Source: Burkholderiales bacterium | GTDB lineage: Bacteria; Pseudomonadota; Gammaproteobacteria; Burkholderiales; SHXO01 | Direction of reading: 5' to 3' | Assembly (NCBI GenBank): GCA_026125625.1 | Contig: JAHCKU010000052.1 | Location: 1-12,356 of the forward strand | Length of the DNA: 12,356 bases | Shown: positions 7,371 through 12,356 of the stretch, piece by piece | Numbering within the stretch: position 1 is the stretch's first letter | How the letters are laid out: each line of letters begins with the position of its first letter | The notes under the pieces: model-generated | Told to the model about the DNA's origin: nothing | What the model saw: the letters and a program-made list of their open reading frames with translations, nothing else | Database searches by the model: none | Program-made: the position numbers and the translations under genes

Positions 7371-7718
7371 ATGAGTATCGAACGCAAAGGCGTCGGTGCA
7401 CGCCTGTCGCAGGCAGTCGTGCACAACGGCATCGTCTACCTGGCCGGCATCGTGGCCGATCACCCTATTCCCGATGCTGCCGGCCAGACCGGGCAGATCC
7501 TGGACCAGATCGACAAGCTGCTGGCCGAGTGCGGCACCGACAAGAGCAAGCTGCTGATGGCCACCATCTGGCTGGCCGACGTGCGCTACTACGACGAGAT
7601 GAATTCGGTCTGGGACAAGTGGGTGTCGGCCGGCAATACACCGGCCCGTGCGTGTGTCGAAGCCAGGCTCGCGCATCCCAAGTATCTGGTGGAGATCCGG
7701 GTGGTCGCCGCACGTTGA
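7371..7718 (+). CDS. RidA/YjgF family protein (imine/enamine deaminase-like)
   Basis: This 115-residue protein has the trimeric RidA (YjgF/YER057c/UK114) fold. Classical RidA hydrolyses reactive enamine/imine intermediates such as 2-aminoacrylate released by PLP enzymes. The catalytic Arg equivalent to E. coli R105 is present as R93 in NTPARACVEARL, and the carboxylate matching E120 is E108 in YLVEIRVVAA. The segment YLAGIVAD replaces the ITSGQIP of the archetype, and NSVWDKWVSAG is typical of a non-archetypal Rid subgroup, so deaminase activity is likely but the substrate may differ. The ATG at 7371 is preceded by AGGAG at 8 nt. It lies 16 bases after the copy 1 transporter stop and 64 before copy 2, in an apparent operon. 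Sitting between two related transporters suggests it processes or protects against a compound linked to their substrate; that is inference. Confidence 0.92.
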   Translation: MSIERKGVGARLSQAVVHNGIVYLAGIVADHPIPDAAGQTGQILDQIDKLLAECGTDKSKLLMATIWLADVRYYDEMNSVWDKWVSAGNTPARACVEARLAHPKYLVEIRVVAAR

Positions 7719-7782
7719 GCAAGACACCGGCTCGACCAGGCGCAGCAATGCCGGTACGTGCCGCGATGCACAGGAGGAGATG

Positions 7783-9183
7783 ATGGATACGCAGGCACAC
7801 CTGGTCGAGAAGAAGATACCCGAGCACTTCGATCCGTATCGACTCAGCCCGGAGCACATCCAGGACCCGCCGCAGGGGCTGGGCAACATCATGCGCCGTA
7901 TCGGCCCGGGGCTGGTACTGTCCGCCTCGATCGTCGGATCCGGCGAGCTGATCGCCACCACCACGCTCGGCGCCAAGGTGGGCTACGTCATGCTGTGGCT
8001 GATCATCTTCAGCTGCCTGATCAAGGCGGTGGTGCAGGCCGTGCTCGGCCGCTACGTGATCCTCACTGGCGAGACCACGCTGGTGGCGTTCTCGCGCATG
8101 CCTGGCCCGCGGCTGATGGTGCACTGGTTCTCCTGGGCATGGGTGGCCGCTACGTTCATGGTGCTGTTCGCGCTCACGGGCATGTACATCGGCATCTCGC
8201 AGGTCATGTATAGCCTGGTGCCAGCCATCCCGGTAGCCGGCTGGGTGGCAATCTTCTTCGTGCTCACCATGGTGCTGCTGCTGCGTGGCGCGTACGGGCG
8301 CATCGAGAAGCTGGCGGTGATGAAGGTCAGCATATTCACCATGCTCACCCTGCTCTCCGCCCTGCTGCTGCTGAACATGCCGCAGTACTTCAGCTGGGCG
8401 CAGATCGCAGAGGGCCTGCGCTTCGACGTGCCCGATGCAGGGCTGGCGGTGGCGATCGCCGTGTTCGGCATCACCGGTGTGGCCTCCGGCGAGCTGTGCA
8501 TCTATCCCTACTGGTGCATCGAGAAGGGTTACGCCCGCTTCACTGGGCCGCGCGAGGACAGCGAAGCCTGGCGTCAGCGGGCAGCCGGCTGGATCCGCGT
8601 CATGCACGTGGACGTGATCGTTTCCATGATCGTATATACCATCGCCACCATCGCCTTCTACCTGCTCGGTGCCGGCGTCCTGCACGGCATGGGTCTGGTG
8701 CCCTCCGGCAAGGACATGATCGGCGTGCTGTCCAGGATCTATACCGAGACCCTCGGCGGCTGGTCGCTTTGGCTGTTCTACCTGGGTGCCATCGTCACCT
8801 TGTACGGCACCATCTTCGCGGTGACGGCCGGCAATTCGCGCATGTTCGCTGACGTAGTGCAACTCGCCGGCAGCTACCAGAAGGACGACTACGCCCGCCG
8901 CACGCGCTGGCGCGACGTGTTCATCGTGCTGATGAACGTATTCGCCATCGCCTTCTTCTTCCTGCTCGGACAGGCGCCGGTCAGCATGGTGACCTGGGCG
9001 GGGATGGGACAGGCCGCGCTGCTGCCCGTCGTCGCATTCGGCACCGTCTACCTTGCGCACCGGCACCTGCCCAAGGAGATGGCAGTGCCGGGCTGGATGA
9101 TGGCGCTGCTGTGGTTTGCCGCAATCATCATCACCGTATTCGTGGTACCCGCGCTTTATCTGGAACTCAGCAAAATGTTCTAG
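7783..9183 (+). CDS. Nramp-like transporter copy 2 (divalent-metal-transporter superfamily)
   Basis: This integral inner-membrane protein of 466 residues has about 11 hydrophobic segments after a 38-residue hydrophilic N-terminus. It resembles the Nramp family (LeuT fold, proton-coupled metal uptake) but lacks the family's metal-site motifs. In TM1 DPGN is replaced by VGSGELIA (51-58), and in TM6 the MPH motif is replaced by TGVASGELCIYPYWC (231-245). Glu therefore occurs in an SGEL motif in both unwound helices, E55 and E237. ATTTLGAKVGY, GRYVILTGETTL and the intracellular KGYARFTGPREDSEAWR are shared with copy 1. Nramp-related magnesium transporters also have altered sites, so Mg or a non-metal substrate cannot be excluded. 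The start is the second of two adjacent ATGs: AGGAGG (7772-7777) is 5 nt from 7783 but only 2 nt from 7780. It is the intact member of the pair. Confidence 0.85.
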   Translation: MDTQAHLVEKKIPEHFDPYRLSPEHIQDPPQGLGNIMRRIGPGLVLSASIVGSGELIATTTLGAKVGYVMLWLIIFSCLIKAVVQAVLGRYVILTGETTLVAFSRMPGPRLMVHWFSWAWVAATFMVLFALTGMYIGISQVMYSLVPAIPVAGWVAIFFVLTMVLLLRGAYGRIEKLAVMKVSIFTMLTLLSALLLLNMPQYFSWAQIAEGLRFDVPDAGLAVAIAVFGITGVASGELCIYPYWCIEKGYARFTGPREDSEAWRQRAAGWIRVMHVDVIVSMIVYTIATIAFYLLGAGVLHGMGLVPSGKDMIGVLSRIYTETLGGWSLWLFYLGAIVTLYGTIFAVTAGNSRMFADVVQLAGSYQKDDYARRTRWRDVFIVLMNVFAIAFFFLLGQAPVSMVTWAGMGQAALLPVVAFGTVYLAHRHLPKEMAVPGWMMALLWFAAIIITVFVVPALYLELSKMF

Positions 9184-9293
9184 GGAAGCACTGGGGAAGC
9201 CCGGGTACGGTGCTCCGTTACTAGCCACGGGGCAGGCACGGCCAGGAAGCAGAACCGGTATCCTACAAGGTCCGGCGTCACTCGGACCTGTAC

Positions 9294-10616
9294 ATGGAAC
9301 TGATATTTCTGGCCATCCTGATCCTCCTCAATGGCGTGTTCGCCATGTCAGAGATCGCCGTCGTCTCCGCGCGCAAAGCGCGTCTGCAACAGTGGGCCGA
9401 TGATGGCAGCCACGCGGCGGCATCTGCGCTGAATCTCGCCAACGAACCAGGGCGCTTTCTTTCCACCATCCAGGTCGGCATCACCACCATCGGCATCTTG
9501 AGCGGCGCCTTAGCCGAGGCCGCGGTAGCGCAATCGCTGGCAGAGAAGTTCGATCGGGTGCCTGGACTCGATCCCTACAGCCAGTACATCGCCACCTTCA
9601 TCGTGGTTGTCGCCATCACCTACCTGTCGGTGGTCATCGGCGAGCTGGTACCCAAGCGCCTGGCATTGCGCAATCCGGAAATGATCGCCAGCGCCATTGC
9701 CCGACCCATGCAATGGCTGTCACGGGTGACCTTTCCCCTGGTGCGCTTCTTCAATCTGTCCAGCGAAGCCATACTGCGACTGGTGGGAGACCGCGAAGGC
9801 GTGGAGCCGCCGGTGACGGAAGAGGAAATCAAGGTGCTGATGGAGCAAGGCACCGAAGCCGGCGTGTTCGAGGAATCGGAGCAGACGCTGGTGTCGAACA
9901 TCCTGCGTCTGGACGAGCAACGCGTGGGCGCGATCATGACGCCTCGCGTCGACATCTTCTATCTCGATCTGGAGGAGCCGTACGAGGACAACCGCGAGAA
10001 ACTGCTCGGCAGCCCCTACTCACGTATGCCGGTATGCAAGGGCGGCCTGGACAACGTCCTCGGTTTCCTCGAATCGAAAGTCCTGGTGCGCCAAAGCCTG
10101 CGCGGTCAATCCATCGACTTCACCAACCTGCTCGAACGTCCTTTGTACGTGCCCAATTCCATCTCCTCCATGGAGCTGCTGGAAACGTTCAAGAAGAACC
10201 GCGTGCACGTGGCGCTGGTGGTCGACGAGTACGGCGAAATCCAAGGCCTGGTGACGATGAACGACGTGCTCGAAGCCATCGTCGGCGACATCAATACGGA
10301 TCAGACCGAGGCCGATCCGGATGCCGTGCAGCGCGAGGACGGCTCCTGGCTGCTCGACGGCATGCTGTCCCTGGACAAGTTCAAGGAAATCTTCGATCTC
10401 GAGGAGCTCGAGGACGAGGACAAGGGCAACTTCCACACCCTCGGCGGCTTCGTCATGCTGCGTCTGGGCCGCGTGCCGGTGGTGGCCGATCGCTTCGAGT
10501 GGGAGGGGCTGCGCTTCGAGGTGATGGACATGGATCGGCATCGGGTCGACAAGATGCTGGTCTCGCGACTTCCCAATCCCGATCCGCCCGAGGAGTCCTC
10601 GCCGGGAGAAGAGTAG
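9294..10616 (+). CDS. CNNM/CorC (HlyC) family membrane protein with CBS pair
   Basis: This 440-residue protein has an N-terminal CNNM/DUF21 transmembrane domain (about 1-190; hydrophobic segments at 3-18, 60-80, 97-118 and around 130-165; motif GELVPKRLAL at 116-125). A tandem CBS pair follows (about 212-335; RVGAIMTPRVDI opens the first, VVDEYGEIQGLVTMNDVLEAIVGDI closes the second), then the C-terminal CorC_HlyC domain (about 350-425). The family is linked to magnesium/cobalt efflux; the older name hemolysin is misleading. The acidic tail ends PPEESSPGEE. The ATG at 9294 begins the conserved first helix with MSEIAVVSARKARL soon after. No clear Shine-Dalgarno site precedes it, and the 110-base upstream gap shows only a weak TATCCT (9259-9264). 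The next gene starts 6 bases after the stop, so the two probably form an operon. Confidence 0.93.
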   Translation: MELIFLAILILLNGVFAMSEIAVVSARKARLQQWADDGSHAAASALNLANEPGRFLSTIQVGITTIGILSGALAEAAVAQSLAEKFDRVPGLDPYSQYIATFIVVVAITYLSVVIGELVPKRLALRNPEMIASAIARPMQWLSRVTFPLVRFFNLSSEAILRLVGDREGVEPPVTEEEIKVLMEQGTEAGVFEESEQTLVSNILRLDEQRVGAIMTPRVDIFYLDLEEPYEDNREKLLGSPYSRMPVCKGGLDNVLGFLESKVLVRQSLRGQSIDFTNLLERPLYVPNSISSMELLETFKKNRVHVALVVDEYGEIQGLVTMNDVLEAIVGDINTDQTEADPDAVQREDGSWLLDGMLSLDKFKEIFDLEELEDEDKGNFHTLGGFVMLRLGRVPVVADRFEWEGLRFEVMDMDRHRVDKMLVSRLPNPDPPEESSPGEE

Positions 10617-10622
10617 GCACCC

Positions 10623-11144
10623 GTGCTCGCACTCGCCGGATGCCGCTCGAGGCCGGTCGGCATCCTGCTGCTGATCGCCATGCTGCTGTCCCTTGCTGTG
10701 CACGCGGCCGAGCCGGTGCAGCTGTGGGAGGAAGCGGACCTGCGTCTGCGTCCCGGCGTGAGCGCACAGGTCGTGGTGCGGCTAAGCGTGGCCGAAGGCT
10801 ACCGGCTGGTCGGCGCCGGCGTGCAGCATGCTCAACTCAAGGGGCTTGCCCTGCGCATGCAGCCCACTCCCGGCGTGCGCTTCCAGGCACCGCGCTATCC
10901 GCGACCGCAACCGGCGCCTCTGCTGGCGGGCGCCCCACCGGTACCGGCCCACGAAGGTGTCATCGCCATCCGCTTGCCGGTGGTGGTCGCACCCGGGACG
11001 AAGTGGCGCACGTCCATGTTGCGCGGCACCCTGCAGTATCAGGCGTGTCGCGCCGGCCGCTGTGAGGCCGTGCGCGCGTTGCCGGTTGCGATCGAAGTGG
11101 AGCTCCTGGCTGCACAGGCTGCAAAACCCCAGGGGAAGCCCTGA
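10623..11144 (+). CDS. Secreted stand-alone DsbD-alpha-like domain protein
   Basis: This is a predicted periplasmic protein of 173 residues. An N-terminal signal peptide (hydrophobic core about 12-26) has a likely cleavage after VHA, before AEPVQLW. The mature part looks like the N-terminal immunoglobulin-like domain of the thiol reductant exporter DsbD: VSAQVVVRLSVAEGYRL, and a late LQYQACRAGRCEAV carrying C142 and C147 in the place of the DsbD-alpha redox pair (YQxC...C). The membrane and thioredoxin domains of DsbD are absent, and the gene ends soon after the domain. It could shuttle electrons to periplasmic substrates or be an orphan paralogue. The start is GTG at 10623, 6 bases after the upstream stop; the next in-frame ATG (10680) would remove most of the signal peptide. 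Family assignment rests on the Cys motif and fold pattern, so it is moderate. Confidence 0.7.
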   Translation: MLALAGCRSRPVGILLLIAMLLSLAVHAAEPVQLWEEADLRLRPGVSAQVVVRLSVAEGYRLVGAGVQHAQLKGLALRMQPTPGVRFQAPRYPRPQPAPLLAGAPPVPAHEGVIAIRLPVVVAPGTKWRTSMLRGTLQYQACRAGRCEAVRALPVAIEVELLAAQAAKPQGKP

Positions 11145-11174
11145 ACGCCCATCACGATCTTTTTCGGGCGCGAC

Positions 11175-11203
11175 TGTAAGGTTTCCGCCTCATCCCGTCT
11201 CTA
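11175..11203 (+). promoter_or_regulatory. Candidate ECF-sigma promoter
   Basis: TGTAAG (11175-11180), a 15-base spacer and CGTCTCTA (11196-11203) match the general form of ECF promoters, where a -35 with an AA core is followed by a CGTC -10. It lies 83 bases upstream of the small secreted gene, which is followed by an ECF sigma factor. Autoregulation by that sigma factor is the obvious inference. No second copy of the motif pair was found by eye elsewhere in the window. Confidence 0.5.
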
Positions 11204-11285
11204 CTCCCACAGAAGCAACGAATTCCGGCACGAGCGCCGGGCCTGCTTCCCGATGACACTTCACCGTAGAGATCAGGAGATGACC

Positions 11286-11558
11286 ATGAAATCGATCCGT
11301 AGCCTCATCACTGCCGTTGCTTTCGCTGCCATCGGCACCTCGTCCATCGCGTTTTCTGCGCAGGCGGCCCAGCCCTTCGGACGTGACAGCGTGCAGGCGG
11401 GCGGCAACCATGTCGCAGCCGGAGCGCACGCACAGGCCGCAGGCAATCAGGTGCCTGGCCGTCAGGGCGGATTGCCGGCAGACACGAAGGCGGGCATGCA
11501 CAAGAGTACCGACAAGCACGCCGATGACAGCATGACGGCTCGTGCCGGGCGCGCGTGA
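11286..11558 (+). CDS. Small secreted protein of unknown function, ECF-module associated
   Basis: This encodes a 90-residue protein with a strong Sec signal peptide: basic MKSIR, a hydrophobic core at about 7-22, and an AQA|AQPF cleavage site after residue 27. The mature 63 residues are hydrophilic, rich in Gly, Ala and His (H42, H48, H72, H78), contain no Cys, and look disordered or low in complexity. I do not recognise a family. The ATG at 11286 has AGGAG at 6 nt; the ATG at 11280 abuts the same site. Absence of Cys argues against the bufferin-type metal-binding peptides also found with ECF factors. The position between a candidate ECF promoter and the sigma gene suggests it is a main product of the regulon. 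A stem-loop follows directly. Confidence 0.75.
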   Translation: MKSIRSLITAVAFAAIGTSSIAFSAQAAQPFGRDSVQAGGNHVAAGAHAQAAGNQVPGRQGGLPADTKAGMHKSTDKHADDSMTARAGRA

Positions 11559-11568
11559 GCGAACCCCG

Positions 11569-11605
11569 GCAAGCGGGCGGCGACCACGCGCGGCCGCCCG
11601 CTTGC
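11569..11605 (+). terminator. Strong 13-bp stem-loop (attenuator or mRNA-stabilising element)
   Basis: GCAAGCGGGCGGC (11569-11581) pairs perfectly with GCCGCCCGCTTGC (11593-11605) around an 11-nt loop. It starts 10 bases after the stop of the small secreted gene and precedes the sigma factor. No T run follows, so it is not a classical intrinsic terminator. Partial termination or protection of the upstream message from 3' exonucleases would give much more of the small protein than of the sigma factor. Confidence 0.7.
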
Positions 11606-11635
11606 AACGCGCCATTCACCCGCTGTACTACGCTC

Positions 11636-12208
11636 ATGCTGACCGCCAGCGCCTATGCCCCGGGGCATTACGCGGTACCCTTACGTTCTCCGAATGAGCG
11701 AGCTCAAACGCAGGACGTGAATCAGCGGGCCTTCGAGTCCATGGTACGCACCTATTCCGCCGATCTCTATCGCTTCGCCTATTGGCTGAGCCGAGACAAG
11801 TGGCAGGCGCAGGACCTGGTGCAGGAGGCGTTCTCGGCGGCATGGAAGGCGTTCGATTCGCTGCGCGATCCGCAGTCGGTCAAGCCCTGGCTGTTCTCGA
11901 TCCTGCGTAACGAATTCGCGCGCACGTTCCAGCGCAAGCGCCTCGACATCGAGGACGCCGAGCTGGAGGATCTGCCCGTGGCGGTCCCCGCCCACGGACA
12001 GGAGCGCGTCGAGTTGGAGAACCTGCTGCAGGCACTGCCCGAATCCTACCGGGAACCGCTGATGCTTCAGGTACTGGGCGGATTCAGCGGACGCGAGATC
12101 GCGCAGATGCTGAGCATCAGCGAACAGAACGTGATGGTCCGTCTGACCCGCGCGCGCCAGACGCTGAGGCGCCTGGCCAGCCCGGACGGCGAAGGTGCGC
12201 AGGAATGA
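11636..12208 (+). CDS. ECF-family RNA polymerase sigma factor
   Basis: This group 4 (ECF) sigma factor has region 2 (FESMVRTYSADLYRFAYWLSRDKWQAQDLVQEAFSAAW split across its helices; the -10 recognising segment ends near SLRDPQSVKPWLFSILRNEF), a short acidic linker (DIEDAELEDLPV) and region 4 with its helix-turn-helix (LPESYREPLMLQVLGGFS, then GREIAQMLSISEQNVMVRLTRAR). The start is uncertain. ATG 11636 gives 190 residues. GTG 11555 overlaps the upstream stop as GTGA and gives 217. GTG 11717 gives 163 and begins just before region 2, overlapping the stop of an 8-codon frame from ATG 11694. None has a good Shine-Dalgarno site. The first roughly 27 residues from 11636 do not look like a sigma domain. 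It lies 19 bases before an anti-sigma-type gene, the usual arrangement for autoregulated ECF systems. Confidence 0.9.
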   Translation: MLTASAYAPGHYAVPLRSPNERAQTQDVNQRAFESMVRTYSADLYRFAYWLSRDKWQAQDLVQEAFSAAWKAFDSLRDPQSVKPWLFSILRNEFARTFQRKRLDIEDAELEDLPVAVPAHGQERVELENLLQALPESYREPLMLQVLGGFSGREIAQMLSISEQNVMVRLTRARQTLRRLASPDGEGAQE

Positions 12209-12227
12209 CGAGGAGCGGGGGAAAGCG

Positions 12228-12356
12228 ATGATCGACTGCAAGAGCTTCCGCGAGCAGAAACTGGCCGATCCGTTCTGCAACGAGGCCTCGCTACAGGAGC
12301 ATGCCACCGCCTGCCCGCCATGCGCGCGCTTTGCCAGCAAACTGGAGGGCTTCGAA
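12228..12356 (+). CDS. Anti-sigma-type zinc-binding protein, N-terminus only (DUF3379-like)
   Basis: The first 43 residues are visible; the gene runs off the window. They contain H25-ATA-C29-PP-C32, the HxxxCxxC core of the zinc-binding anti-sigma (ZAS/zf-HC2) fold, with earlier C4 and C17 as possible further ligands. The opening (DCKSFREQKLADP...) and the FASKLEGFE end of the finger recall DUF3379-type proteins found after ECF genes; that recognition is from memory. A purine-rich GAGGAGCGGGGG stretch lies before the ATG. The position 19 bases after the sigma gene supports a role in sequestering it at the membrane, but the transmembrane helix expected downstream is not in view. Confidence 0.75.
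   Translation, partial: MIDCKSFREQKLADPFCNEASLQEHATACPPCARFASKLEGFE

Noticed and set aside
7465..9228. A 587-codon open frame on the minus strand opposite transporter copy 2.
   Set aside because: The product is His/Gln/Asp-rich low-complexity sequence typical of antisense reading of a GC-rich membrane-protein gene, and the plus strand clearly encodes the transporter.
11130..11143. CAGGG/GAAG/CCCTG hairpin at the end of the DsbD-alpha-like gene, with TTTTT at 11160-11164.
   Set aside because: The T run is 16 bases beyond a short 5-bp stem, so it does not fit an intrinsic terminator.
11146..11170. CGCCC...GGGCG inverted repeat around the T run.
   Set aside because: The T run is in the loop, not after the stem, and the stem is only 5 bp.
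11220..11234. GAATTCCGGCACGAG resembles a cDNA-library EcoRI adaptor.
   Set aside because: The usual adaptor is GAATTCGGCACGAG; this has one additional C, and the flanking sequence joins smoothly to genes with matching composition. Chance is likelier, though reads across the site would exclude a cloning junction.

Overview
The window is GC-rich, densely packed bacterial chromosome. It reads as a gammaproteobacterium or close relative, with Xanthomonadales/Nevskiales-like gene content. The basis is a GreB distinct from GreA, a glutathione reductase plus a Prx5-type peroxiredoxin, and an ECF sigma factor followed by a small Cys/His anti-sigma-type protein. This assignment is an inference; no rRNA or tRNA is present to fix it. 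I see no phage, insertion sequence, CRISPR array or tRNA. No stretch over about 190 bases lacks a gene.

Left third (1-4485): two adjacent hairpins at the left edge, a Prx5/PrxII-type peroxiredoxin (minus), then divergently greB (plus) behind a perfect TATAAT box. Next comes a PRISE-type short-chain reductase (minus, convergent with greB), and divergent from it glutathione reductase and a PaaI-like hotdog thioesterase (plus). Glutathione reductase and thioesterase are bridged by a 27-codon mini-ORF whose start and stop overlap both neighbours through ATGA junctions. The theme is redox and stress housekeeping.

Middle (4550-9183): the least conventional part. A minus-strand pair (a NirD/ferredoxin-like Rieske protein, then a xylose-isomerase-like TIM-barrel protein) lies back to back with a plus-strand series: Nramp-like transporter copy 1, a RidA-family protein, Nramp-like transporter copy 2. 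The two transporters are clear paralogues lacking the canonical Nramp metal-site motifs; they carry a Glu-containing motif in both of the pseudo-symmetric helices. Copy 1 is broken by a cluster of small deletions (net 4 nt). The isomerase appears to start at an ACG codon behind an ideal ribosome binding site. The cassette looks like an uptake-plus-metabolism module of unknown substrate.

Right third (9294-12356): a CNNM/CorC-type membrane protein with CBS domains, followed 6 nt later by a secreted stand-alone DsbD-alpha-like domain. Then comes an ECF sigma module: a candidate ECF promoter, a small secreted protein, a perfect 13-bp stem-loop, the sigma factor, and the start of a zinc-binding anti-sigma-type protein cut by the window edge. 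This layout suggests an autoregulated envelope-signalling operon whose most abundant product would be the small secreted protein.
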